From Geobacillus genomosp. 3 (lineage in GTDB: Bacteria; Bacillota; Bacilli; Bacillales; Anoxybacillaceae), in the NCBI RefSeq assembly GCF_000445995.2, contig NC_022080.4, positions 2,266,001 to 2,330,000 of the forward strand: a stretch of DNA of 64,000 bases, written 5' to 3'. How positions within the stretch are numbered: the first letter of the stretch is position 1; each line of letters starts with the position of its first letter. The notes under the pieces are model-generated. The model was given only the letters and a program-made list of their open reading frames with translations. It was not told where the DNA came from and did not search any database. Position numbers and translations under genes: made by a program. Below, in pieces: positions 17,853-25,065 of the stretch.

Positions 17853-17913
17853 GACCGTGTCCGAAGCACTCCGCCAACGTTGTGTGGTAAAATTTCGCAA
17901 GAAGGACACGGTC
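17853..17913 (-). terminator. Inverted repeat downstream of the Rieske operon
   Basis: GACCGTGTCC (17853-17862) and GGACACGGTC (17904-17913) are perfect 10-base arms around a 41-base loop. On the minus strand the second arm is followed by TATTATTT and a T-rich tract, 75 bases after the last gene of the dioxygenase operon. It may act as its terminator, though the long loop is unusual and a mobile-element remnant is also possible. Confidence 0.45.
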
Positions 17914-17987
17914 CTTTTGCATAATGAAGGGAAAGAAGATGGAACCGTTAAGCAAATAGCGAGAGAGTTGACTGCAATTTGCAACGT

Positions 17988-18194
17988 TTATTCGCCGAAG
18001 GGTTTAGCTAAAAATCCCGTAAACACTTCGATATCCTGCCAAGTCAAACTTTCGAGGGCCAGTGGATCGAGCTGAATTGAGCGTTTTAACTTTGGTGAAA
18101 CAATTTCTACTCTTTCCCCATTTCTTGTGTAAATTTTTCTAATAATGACTTGGGTAAACTCGTTTCCGACAATCATTTGTGGTTCATCCGCCAT
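17988..18194 (-). CDS. Small hypothetical protein (68 aa) of the dioxygenase operon
   Basis: I do not recognise the family. The ATG at 18194 has a strong AAGGAGGAAAAAT site, so translation is likely. The product has no membrane segment, no cysteine, and a mixed beta-type sequence (QVIIRKIYTRNGERVEIVSP; SIQLDPLALESLTWQDIEVFTGFL). It follows the YciI-like gene by 24 bases and is the last gene of the Rieske operon. It may be an accessory or assembly factor for the dioxygenase system, which is inference from position. Confidence 0.7.
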   Translation of the reverse strand: MADEPQMIVGNEFTQVIIRKIYTRNGERVEIVSPKLKRSIQLDPLALESLTWQDIEVFTGFLAKPFGE

Positions 18195-18218
18195 ATTTTT
18201 CCTCCTTGTTGTTTATAT

Positions 18219-18491
18219 TTATTGAATTTTTGTGGAAAATATTGCGTCCCATTCTTTGCAGTCATAATCGACAACTTCATGTACCACCAAAGGATCTTCT
18301 TGGATGAGAGAAGCAATTTCTTCTTTAGTACAATCGTAAATGATGCATCCGCCGCTTCCATCCGCAAACGCTCCGTTTGCCAGTATAATACCTGTCTCCC
18401 GTAATTGCTGATTACGCTTTTCATGTTCTTCGAACCATTTCGGATCAATTTGATCCATTGTTTTTTTCACGGACAATTGAACTAACCACAT
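18219..18491 (-). CDS. YciI-like protein
   Basis: The ATG at 18491 follows AAAAGGAG by eight bases and gives 90 residues (MWLVQLSVKKTMDQIDPKWF); an in-frame GTG at 18500 overlaps the ribosome-binding site and is rejected. The pattern with KWFEEHEKRNQQLRETGIILANGAFADGSGGCIIYDC and a C-terminal DPLVVHEVVDYDCKEWDAIF matches the ferredoxin-like YciI/muconolactone-isomerase type fold. Members are small enzymes or binding proteins in aromatic pathways. It lies between the SDR dehydrogenase and the 68-residue protein; the precise function is unknown. Confidence 0.72.
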   Translation of the reverse strand: MWLVQLSVKKTMDQIDPKWFEEHEKRNQQLRETGIILANGAFADGSGGCIIYDCTKEEIASLIQEDPLVVHEVVDYDCKEWDAIFSTKIQ

Positions 18492-18516
18492 GGAAATCAC
18501 TCCTTTTAAAAAATCT

Positions 18517-19284
18517 TTAAACGATCGTCATGCCTCCATCCGCCACAATAACAGCACCTGTAACAAACGAAGATTCGTCGGATGCTAAGAAAAGTGCAAC
18601 GTTAGCGATTTCTTCCGGCTGTGCTCCCCGGCCAAGCGGCGTTGCTTCCGAAGCGATTTTATCTAGTTCAGGCAGCATTTCTTCCATAGCCTTCGTCATC
18701 GGCGTAATCACATACCCCGGAGCAATAGCATTGGCGCGGATGCCCTTTTTGGCATACGTAGCAGCAATGTGACGAGTAAACGAAATGATGGCTCCCTTTG
18801 AGGCGGAATAGGAAGGTCCTCCCGGGCTGTTGACTAGGGCAGCCGTGGATGCCGTATTGATGATCGTTCCGCCACCAGCATTCAACAATTCCGGAATACC
18901 ATACTTCACCACAAAAAACATGCCTTTCGTGTTCACATTTTGGATTTTGTCCCATTCTTCAACACTTAGTTCATCTACCGTAATCATAAAATTTTTATGA
19001 GCAATCCCCGCATTATTGTAAATCGTCGTTAACTTACCAAAGGTGTTCACCGTCTGTTGAATCGCCTGTTTTACCTGCTCTTCATTGGAGACATCACATG
19101 GAATGGCAATTGCTTCCCCGCCTGCCTCGTTAACAAGGCGAGCAGTTTCTTCGATTCCTTTTGCATCCACGTCCACTACTGCTACTTTTGCCCCTTCTCG
19201 GGCGAAAACTATTGCTGCTGCTCGTCCTTGTCCACCAGCAGCACCTGTAATGAACGCCACTTTGTTTTCTAGTCGTTTTGTCAT
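18517..19284 (-). CDS. SDR dehydrogenase, probable cis-dihydrodiol dehydrogenase
   Basis: The 255-residue classical SDR has TGAAGGQGRA (NAD site), VVDVDAKG with the Asp that favours NAD, NNAGIAHK, catalytic Ser in NTASTAALV, and YSASKGAII (Tyr and Lys). The C-terminus FVTGAVIVADGGMTIV is standard. It is encoded 77 bases after the dioxygenase beta gene, so it most likely rearomatises the cis-dihydrodiol to a catechol. Sequence alone cannot separate this from other SDR alcohol dehydrogenases. Confidence 0.83.
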   Translation of the reverse strand: MTKRLENKVAFITGAAGGQGRAAAIVFAREGAKVAVVDVDAKGIEETARLVNEAGGEAIAIPCDVSNEEQVKQAIQQTVNTFGKLTTIYNNAGIAHKNFMITVDELSVEEWDKIQNVNTKGMFFVVKYGIPELLNAGGGTIINTASTAALVNSPGGPSYSASKGAIISFTRHIAATYAKKGIRANAIAPGYVITPMTKAMEEMLPELDKIASEATPLGRGAQPEEIANVALFLASDESSFVTGAVIVADGGMTIV

Positions 19285-19361
19285 TTTCTATTCCTCCCCA
19301 ATTACTTTGCTAATATTTTTTAGGGCAAACATTGAGTTGTTTTTCTTTAGAAAAGGAAACT

Positions 19362-19880
19362 TTAGAGAAAAACCGCTAAGTTATCCATCCCTAACGTAGT
19401 TTGATCAACTAAAATTTCTCGCACTTTCAGTTTTAAACCCTGTTCCGTGCGTATCAGCGTATCGTTGCGAACACAGGTAACGAGGAAATATTCAGGCTCG
19501 TTGCCGCGGCTTCGTGTTAAAAGGAGATAGCTCCTCACGTTAAATTCATGTTCGTTCACTTGCTCAACACGAACGTTATCGATAAACCTTCTAGTACGGG
19601 AAGGAGGATCTTCCGCCCAAGCAAATTCCGTATCTAATCGGTCAATTCGTTTCTTAAGAGAAGCATAGTTTTCTTCAAAATGATACATATTGTCAATAAA
19701 TCCTTTCCCATGAATACGTTCACGAGTCGTTCTAACAGGCATCACGTAGCGAATCTTTTCGTCCAACAAAGATAACCATGTCCGAAAATCTCCATTGTCT
19801 AAGCATTCTGCTTCTTTTTGTAAAAATTCTAAAACTTCGAAATAAACTGGATCCCCGATTTTAATGTTTGTTGAAATCAT
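19362..19880 (-). CDS. Ring-hydroxylating dioxygenase, beta subunit
   Basis: From the ATG at 19880 (MISTNIKIGDPVYFEVLEFL), preceded by GGAGGAG, the protein has 172 residues, the normal size for the NTF2-like beta subunit. Typical motifs are EAECLDNGDFRTWLSLLDEKIRYVMPVRTTRE and RTRRFIDNVRVEQ. It forms the structural part of an alpha3beta3 oxygenase. A longer frame begins at 19916 but lacks a ribosome-binding site. It follows the alpha gene by 46 bases. Confidence 0.92.
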   Translation of the reverse strand: MISTNIKIGDPVYFEVLEFLQKEAECLDNGDFRTWLSLLDEKIRYVMPVRTTRERIHGKGFIDNMYHFEENYASLKKRIDRLDTEFAWAEDPPSRTRRFIDNVRVEQVNEHEFNVRSYLLLTRSRGNEPEYFLVTCVRNDTLIRTEQGLKLKVREILVDQTTLGMDNLAVFL

Positions 19881-19926
19881 ATACACTCCTCCTTTGTCTC
19901 GGTATCGAAAGCTCATTTATCACCGT

Positions 19927-21264
19927 TTACTCGGTCATCAATTTTTTCCATTGACGCCAAATGTTCAATTGGTTCGCCTCGCTGTAATCCCCTTGATAAA
20001 CGATTCCAGGACCTGGCCAGTTCCCCTGCTCAGGCTTACGGTCGATGCCCATACGATAAATAAACTTCAGTTTTCTCGACGCAATATAGCCTTTCGTCAC
20101 CCGCGTGATGTTTTTCCACATTTCTGCATCATCTTGCTCAAGCATACCGCTCGTGCCAAATGTTCGAACATACGTCTCTCTCGCTAGATCTTTCCACCAA
20201 TCAGGAGCTTCTTTTTCGATGAGAACCCATGAAAACACTTCCATTTCTTGTGGCCCTCGCGGTACCCATTGTCTTAATGTTAAATAGGAACCTGGCCGCT
20301 TTCCATCTTCGGTCGCCCAGCTGAAATATCCAAAAGACATATTTGGATAAATGTTTCCATGAATATATGCAAGTCGTCTAAACGCTTTTTGATGTTCTGC
20401 CGACAGATTACGTTCAATCTTCTCAACGACTTCTGGAGGAGCGCCATAGAAAGGAGGAATGTCCATTTCAGGCGGACCACCAATTAGTCCAAGCCCATTT
20501 CCATTCTCACAAGATACATGGACTCCATAAAACGCAAACTTCGGATCTCCACTAGGAACAATTTTTAATTTTACTGCCGAATGGTGTGTCATAAATGTAT
20601 GATAAGCATCCCCTACGAAGTTGTCAGTGCCTAGCTTCCAGTTCGCTTTTACAGTCCAGCGTTGCGGAGTCCCAATCACTTCCATTCCTTCGTCCGTATG
20701 TTTGAGCATCATATCAAGATACCATTTTAAACTTCCCAGCTGTTCTTCTAACGGCGGAGCTTCTTCGTTAAAGGTACCGAAGATAAGTCCTTTATATGTC
20801 GCAACCCTTGCTCTAACTAAACTATATTGATTTTTATCCAGCGCATTACCAAACGCCTCCCGATGAGCCGGAACTCCAATGAGATCTCCATTTTGCCTGT
20901 ACGTGAATCCGTGATAAGGACAGCGAAAATGAGAAGAGTTTCCTCTTTCCGAACGGCATACAGGCATACCCCGATGTGTACAAGCGTTTAGGACAATATA
21001 GATTTCTCCCCGCTCTGAACGGGAAACAATTACTTCTTCGTCGCCAATATATCTCAAAACATAATCTCCTTTGTTCGGGATTTCTGATTCATGAGCAACA
21101 GGAATCCAAACTTTAGAAAATATTCTTTCTATTTCTAGTTGATAAATCTCAGGATCACTGATTGTTCGCGCAGAAATATATCCGTTCTCCAAATCCACTA
21201 GATCGCTAACCTTAGTCCCATCTGATAAATAAACGCCTTCGATTTGTTCTTTTTGAATCGCCAT
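19927..21264 (-). CDS. Ring-hydroxylating dioxygenase, Rieske alpha subunit
   Basis: The 445-residue protein has the Rieske 2Fe-2S motif CTHRGMPV...CPYHGFTYR near residues 92-120 and the mononuclear iron site in TDNFVGDAYHTFMTHHSA, the pattern of naphthalene/biphenyl/phenylpropionate dioxygenases. It is the catalytic subunit that adds O2 to an aromatic ring to give a cis-dihydrodiol. It starts the operon alpha-beta-SDR-YciI-68aa. No ferredoxin or ferredoxin reductase gene is present in the window, so electrons must come from proteins encoded elsewhere. The substrate is not predictable; an aromatic acid is suggested by the ACS-type permease. Confidence 0.92.
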   Translation of the reverse strand: MAIQKEQIEGVYLSDGTKVSDLVDLENGYISARTISDPEIYQLEIERIFSKVWIPVAHESEIPNKGDYVLRYIGDEEVIVSRSERGEIYIVLNACTHRGMPVCRSERGNSSHFRCPYHGFTYRQNGDLIGVPAHREAFGNALDKNQYSLVRARVATYKGLIFGTFNEEAPPLEEQLGSLKWYLDMMLKHTDEGMEVIGTPQRWTVKANWKLGTDNFVGDAYHTFMTHHSAVKLKIVPSGDPKFAFYGVHVSCENGNGLGLIGGPPEMDIPPFYGAPPEVVEKIERNLSAEHQKAFRRLAYIHGNIYPNMSFGYFSWATEDGKRPGSYLTLRQWVPRGPQEMEVFSWVLIEKEAPDWWKDLARETYVRTFGTSGMLEQDDAEMWKNITRVTKGYIASRKLKFIYRMGIDRKPEQGNWPGPGIVYQGDYSEANQLNIWRQWKKLMTE

Positions 21265-21612
21265 TAGTTCTTCCTCCCCTTCTCTTTATCGTCTCCAAAG
21301 AGTTTTCAACGATGGTCTAACTTCTAAGACGCCTTCTCACGTAGGCCTACATTTCAATAATCCTCAAGTAAAAGATTGTCGATGTTGTTCGTTTCTCAAC
21401 AATTACAACCTCATCCGATGGATCACATCCTTCCTTTGCTTCTCTATCCACTTTGATGATGGGCTGCTATTCACAGCAAAAGTTGTAGACTTATAAGTGT
21501 TCTCATGAAATTTTTACTATTAAAATCTAATTATATCGCTCACTCAATATAGTTATATTTATCACCTCCTCAAAGAAGAGTGTTTTAAAAGTTATTAAGA
21601 AAGGAGGAAAAT

Positions 21613-21663
21613 ATGGTTTACACACCAAAAACGCTAATATGTAAAAGTTTTATTTATTGTTGA
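21613..21663 (+). other. 16-codon open frame with strong ribosome-binding site
   Basis: AAAGGAGG stands seven bases before ATG and the frame reads MVYTPKTLICKSFIYC then stops. It faces away from the Rieske operon. It could be a leader peptide or the first codons of a decayed divergent gene, for example a lost regulator. Confidence 0.3.
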
Positions 21664-21848
21664 TTTGTTCATAACCAACAATGTGAAACTCCTGCTGTAG
21701 CAAGCTTATGGAGAAAGCAGATTTTCATCACAGATGCACATATGAAGTATAGCTTTTTAAAACAATTTAACTTTAGCGCATCACTTGAGATCTACTTAGC
21801 TTATATGATTCCAATTCGAATAGATTATTGAAGTCAGAATGGTTTATT

Positions 21849-21870
21849 ATATTCTAGAATTCTAGAATAT
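21849..21870. promoter_or_regulatory. Perfect 22-base palindrome, operator candidate
   Basis: The sequence is a perfect inverted repeat built from two TTCTAGAA-type half elements (arms ATATTCTAGAA and TTCTAGAATAT). It sits about 590 bases upstream of the Rieske alpha start in noncoding DNA. This is the style of site bound by a dimeric TetR, PadR or MarR regulator. Confidence 0.5.
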
Positions 21871-22199
21871 TGATTTTGTTTGAATGCGTTTTCAAAATTC
21901 CAAGTATTGAAGCATAATGCTCGTCATATAAAATAGCAATTTTCAAAAAAGCCTTCACAGCAATATTTTATGAAATATTAAAACAAATACGATTTTATAT
22001 AAAGGAAGAATACTATATATTAGAGTCCTAATATAATAGTATAAAAAACAAATGGAGTAGTCAATATAAAAAACAAAAAAAATCAAAAAATTTAAAATAA
22101 ATAAACACAAATGAGGAAACGACCGCAAATGAAGCGGTCGAAGCAGAATACGAATAAATCGGTGCATTGCCATTTCCTTGACATAAAAAATAAGTCTCT

Positions 22200-22378
22200 C
22201 TACTTTACTACTACGACAATATCCCCAGGCAGCCAGTCATGTCTGACGATCATAATCAGCTTTTCCGCGCGCACCGGTACTTCAAATGTCAATAAGACTT
22301 TCGCTTTCCCTGGAGCACGAATCTCGAACTTACCTGCCCAATTATTGCTTTCTACCATCTTCATCTTTTTTACTTTAT
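22200..22378 (-). pseudogene. C-terminal fragment of an unknown gene, cut by the IS982 element
   Basis: The minus-strand frame enters from inside the IS and encodes about 59 non-IS residues, including WAGKFEIRAPGKAKVLLTFEV and ending HDWLPGDIVVVVK. The base composition is richer in GC than the AT-rich flank, as for a real gene. The matching N-terminal part is not on the other side of the element. I do not recognise the family. Confidence 0.4.
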
Positions 22379-22390
22379 ATACCCGTGGTG

Positions 22391-22416
22391 CTAGTTGAGC
22401 TTTAGCGCTCAACTAG
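22391..22416 (-). terminator. Hairpin at the 3' end of the IS982 transposase
   Basis: CTAGTTGAGC (22391-22400) and GCTCAACTAG (22407-22416) are perfect arms with a 6-base loop. They overlap the transposase stop codon at 22402. It may terminate transposase transcription or block incoming transcripts. Confidence 0.5.
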
Positions 22417-23280
22417 CCCAAGTGTAACCAGGGAATAAGCTAACAATATACCGTCTAGTGCCACTTCAAATCCGATAATCGAATTGGCTCGGATCCCCGT
22501 GATGCGATAGTGGTCAACCAGAACCGAGAACACCGTCTCGATCACTTTGCGTTTTTGTTGGATCCACTGCTCCCATGTCTCAGACGCACGATGTTTCTGG
22601 TTTTTTCGAGACGGAGTCCAAAGCGCCATTTGGTATTCTTCGTACAGCCTTTTTTGCAAGTCACGGCTAATAAATCCTTTGTCCCCAAAGTTATACGGGT
22701 GGGGAATTTGGGTCATCACGCTTTCGGCTGCGATTCGATCGTGGCAAGATGCTTCCGTCACCACATACCCCATTGGCAGCCCTTGATCGGTCACTTGAAG
22801 GTGCAGCTTCAACCCGTAGTACCATTGCTTTTTGGAAGCGCAATACCCGATGTCGGCGATCTCTTGAAACCGTTTGACGCGATGCATTCTTGCCGTATGG
22901 CACAATGGGAGCGGCAAGCTGTCCACGACGGCATAGGCATGATGTTGGCCGCGTTTTGCCAACTCATGGCGGATCCATTTGATAGCGAAGCCAAGCGCCC
23001 GGCAGCGGCGGTTATACCGGGAACGTTCGAGAAACGAGCCGTTTGTGAACAAATTTCCCGTGACAAAACGATGCCACGCCCGTTCAGAAGTAAAACCGAG
23101 CAGCTTTCCTAAAAGATGAATGGCGATGATGACAGCGTCCTCTTGCTTGACCAAATGGCGATTTCGACGATGAAGATGCACCTGAATGCATGAAAGTTGA
23201 GCAGAAACAAAAACGAAAATGGCGGCATATTGCTTTTGAATCTTGGCCCGATCTGTAGTAAAATGAAAGTGCTCTTGCAT
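22402..23280 (-). CDS. IS982-family transposase
   Basis: The 292-residue DDE protein shows VVDSLPLPLCHTARMHRVKRF (first Asp), KQWYYGLKLHLQVTDQGLPMGYVVTEASCHD, FGDKGFISRDL (second Asp) and the RKVIETVFSVLVDHYRI glutamate region. AAGGAGGATCCCT precedes the ATG at 23280. The frame is intact. Family assignment rests on overall pattern and on the ACCC termini. Confidence 0.85.
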   Translation of the reverse strand: MQEHFHFTTDRAKIQKQYAAIFVFVSAQLSCIQVHLHRRNRHLVKQEDAVIIAIHLLGKLLGFTSERAWHRFVTGNLFTNGSFLERSRYNRRCRALGFAIKWIRHELAKRGQHHAYAVVDSLPLPLCHTARMHRVKRFQEIADIGYCASKKQWYYGLKLHLQVTDQGLPMGYVVTEASCHDRIAAESVMTQIPHPYNFGDKGFISRDLQKRLYEEYQMALWTPSRKNQKHRASETWEQWIQQKRKVIETVFSVLVDHYRITGIRANSIIGFEVALDGILLAYSLVTLGLVER

Positions 23281-23408
23281 AGGGATCCTCCTTTTTAATG
23301 GTTGGTTGCACTTTCATTTTAAGGGGATCCTCATGCAAGGGCTATTTTTATGCTTGTTTGAGTTTATCTAGCACCACGGGTATGATCACAAACAATCATG
23401 ACCATGAA

Positions 23409-23442
23409 AAACACCCGAAGCCTTCTTTGGCTTCGGGTGTTT
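23409..23442 (-). terminator. Terminator of the mutA-mutB-meaB-brxB operon
   Basis: AAACACCCGAAGCC (23409-23422) and GGCTTCGGGTGTTT (23429-23442) form a perfect 14-base stem with a six-base loop, directly after brxB. Confidence 0.88.
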
Positions 23443-23446
23443 CCGT

Positions 23447-23884
23447 TCACACTTCCTCACAATATTCATCAAACAGCGCCTGCAGCTTTTGCACGACCGC
23501 AATCGGCTCGTGGCCTTCAATGTCGTGGCGGTGGAGCATGGCGCACAGCTTCCCGTCTTTTAACAAGGCGAACGACGGCGAGGATGGCGGCTCACCGACA
23601 AAATACTCGCGCGCGCGGGCGGTTGCTTCTTTGTCTTGGCCGGCAAAGACGGTTACCAAATGATCCGGGCGCTTGTCGTAATGGACGGCGTGGGCCGCTG
23701 CGGGACGGGCGATGCCGCCGGCGCAGCCGCACACGGAGTTGATGAGGAGAAGCGTCGTACCGGGGCGGCTGAACGCCGCATCGACGTCTTCCGGCGTGCG
23801 CAGCTCTTCAAACCCGGCTTCAACCGCTTCGCGCCGCGCTTGCTCGACGATGTCGTGATAGAGCGGAAATTGAAATTGGAACAT
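23447..23884 (-). CDS. brxB: Bacilliredoxin, BrxB/YqiW type
   Basis: The 145-residue protein has the CGC active site in [15 protein letters not shown], which defines bacilliredoxins. They remove bacillithiol from S-bacillithiolated proteins in the cytoplasm. AGGAGG precedes the ATG at 23884. In Bacillus yqiW lies beside the branched-chain keto-acid and methylcitrate region, consistent with the genes here. It is the last gene after meaB. Confidence 0.88.
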   Translation of the reverse strand: MFQFQFPLYHDIVEQARREAVEAGFEELRTPEDVDAAFSRPGTTLLLINSVCGCAGGIARPAAAHAVHYDKRPDHLVTVFAGQDKEATARAREYFVGEPPSSPSFALLKDGKLCAMLHRHDIEGHEPIAVVQKLQALFDEYCEEV

Positions 23885-23916
23885 CTCAACACCTCCTTCG
23901 ATTTGCCTTTATCATA

Positions 23917-25065
23917 TCATAGTTCACCGCTCCGCTTCCGTTCATACGCCTCGATCAGCTCGTTGACGGCGGCCGTGACCGGCTTGGCGCCGGAAATGAC
24001 GCTGTTCTCAAGCATCGGGAGCGTTTCTTTCACGATCGGGTCGGCGAAAAAGCGCGTTTCGAGATATTCTTTGATCATGGCGTGCATCCAGTCTTTTTGC
24101 TGCTGGCGGCGGCGGTCGAAAAAGACGCCGGATCGCTTCGTCGTCTCGACGAACGCTTGGATGATGCGCCACATGTCGGCGATTCCTTCGCCCAAAAGCG
24201 CCGAGCACGTGTACGCTTTCGTCTCCCAGCCGGGCGTGGCCGGGCGGAGGTAATGGAGAAACTGGTTGTATTCTTTTTGCGCCGCTTTTGCTTTTTCTTT
24301 GTTGTCGCCGTCCGCCTTGTTGATGACGATGGCGTCAACGAGCTCCATGATGCCGCGCTTCATCCCTTGCAGCTCGTCGCCGGCGCCGGTTAACGCCAAA
24401 AGGAGGAAAAAGTCGACCATCCCGCGGACGACAAATTCGCTTTGCCCGACGCCGACCGTCTCGACCAAAATGATGTCATAGCCGGCCGCTTCGCACAACA
24501 TCATCGTCTCGCGCGTTTTCCGGTGCACGCCGCCAAGCGCCCCGCCCGATGGCGACGGGCGGATAAACGCGTGCGGATGGCGGGCGAGCGCCTCCATCCG
24601 CGTTTTGTCGCCGAGGATGCTGCCGCCGGTCAGCGAGCTCGTCGGGTCGACGGCTAACACCGCGACGCGGTGCCCTTGCTCGCACAAAAACGTGCCGAAC
24701 GCTTCAATGAACGTGCTTTTTCCCGCTCCCGGCACGCCGGTGATGCCGATGCGGACCGAGCGGCCGACGTGCGGAAGCAATTTATTCAACACTTGTTGGG
24801 CGAGATCGATATGACGAGCCGCATTGCTTTCGACAAGCGTAATCGCCTGCGCCAAAACGGTGCGGTCGCCGGCGAGCACCCCTTGGACGTACTCTTCGAC
24901 CGACCGCTCTTTCCGTCTCACGACCCGCCTTGGCGCCGGTGGGCGCTCGGCTTGCACGTACGACGACAGACCATTGCCGTCCGCCCATTCCGGGCGCCGC
25001 GGCTGCCCATCCGAAACTGCGCTCTGGCCGCTTGCCTGTTCCCGCCGTTTCTCTTCGCCGTTCAT
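23917..25065 (-). CDS. meaB: Methylmalonyl-CoA mutase-associated GTPase
   Basis: The 382-residue G3E GTPase has the P-loop [36 protein letters not shown], and [10 protein letters not shown] (G3 region), and the NKADGDN specificity motif. It loads and protects the adenosylcobalamin cofactor of methylmalonyl-CoA mutase. The first 60 residues are an Arg-rich, probably disordered extension. It overlaps mutB by four bases. Confidence 0.93.
   Translation of the reverse strand: MNGEEKRREQASGQSAVSDGQPRRPEWADGNGLSSYVQAERPPAPRRVVRRKERSVEEYVQGVLAGDRTVLAQAITLVESNAARHIDLAQQVLNKLLPHVGRSVRIGITGVPGAGKSTFIEAFGTFLCEQGHRVAVLAVDPTSSLTGGSILGDKTRMEALARHPHAFIRPSPSGGALGGVHRKTRETMMLCEAAGYDIILVETVGVGQSEFVVRGMVDFFLLLALTGAGDELQGMKRGIMELVDAIVINKADGDNKEKAKAAQKEYNQFLHYLRPATPGWETKAYTCSALLGEGIADMWRIIQAFVETTKRSGVFFDRRRQQQKDWMHAMIKEYLETRFFADPIVKETLPMLENSVISGAKPVTAAVNELIEAYERKRSGEL

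Larger units (their letters stand above)
21265..22199. other. AT-rich intergenic region upstream of the Rieske operon
   Basis: No credible gene of normal length is present. The region has a short frame with a strong ribosome-binding site (21613-21663), a perfect 22-base palindrome (21849-21870) and a small hairpin CGACCGC...GCGGTCG near 22122-22142. A 72-codon hydrophobic frame on the minus strand at 21955-22173 is A/T-driven low complexity and is not called. The operon promoter must lie in this stretch, but I see no single clear -35/-10 pair. Confidence 0.5.
22379..23383 (-). mobile_element. IS982-like insertion sequence (1005 bp)
   Basis: Perfect 16-base terminal inverted repeats, ATACCCGTGGTGCTAG at 22379-22394 and its complement at 23368-23383, flank one transposase gene. 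The ACCC ends, size and protein type fit the IS982 family. No target duplication is visible: the left flank reads ACTTT and the right flank GATCAC. The element therefore may mark a recombination or deletion junction between the catabolic island and the core genes. Confidence 0.83.

Noticed and set aside
21955-22173. 72-codon hydrophobic minus-strand frame
   Set aside because: Produced by A/T-rich sequence (Ile/Leu/Phe/Tyr runs); no ribosome-binding site.
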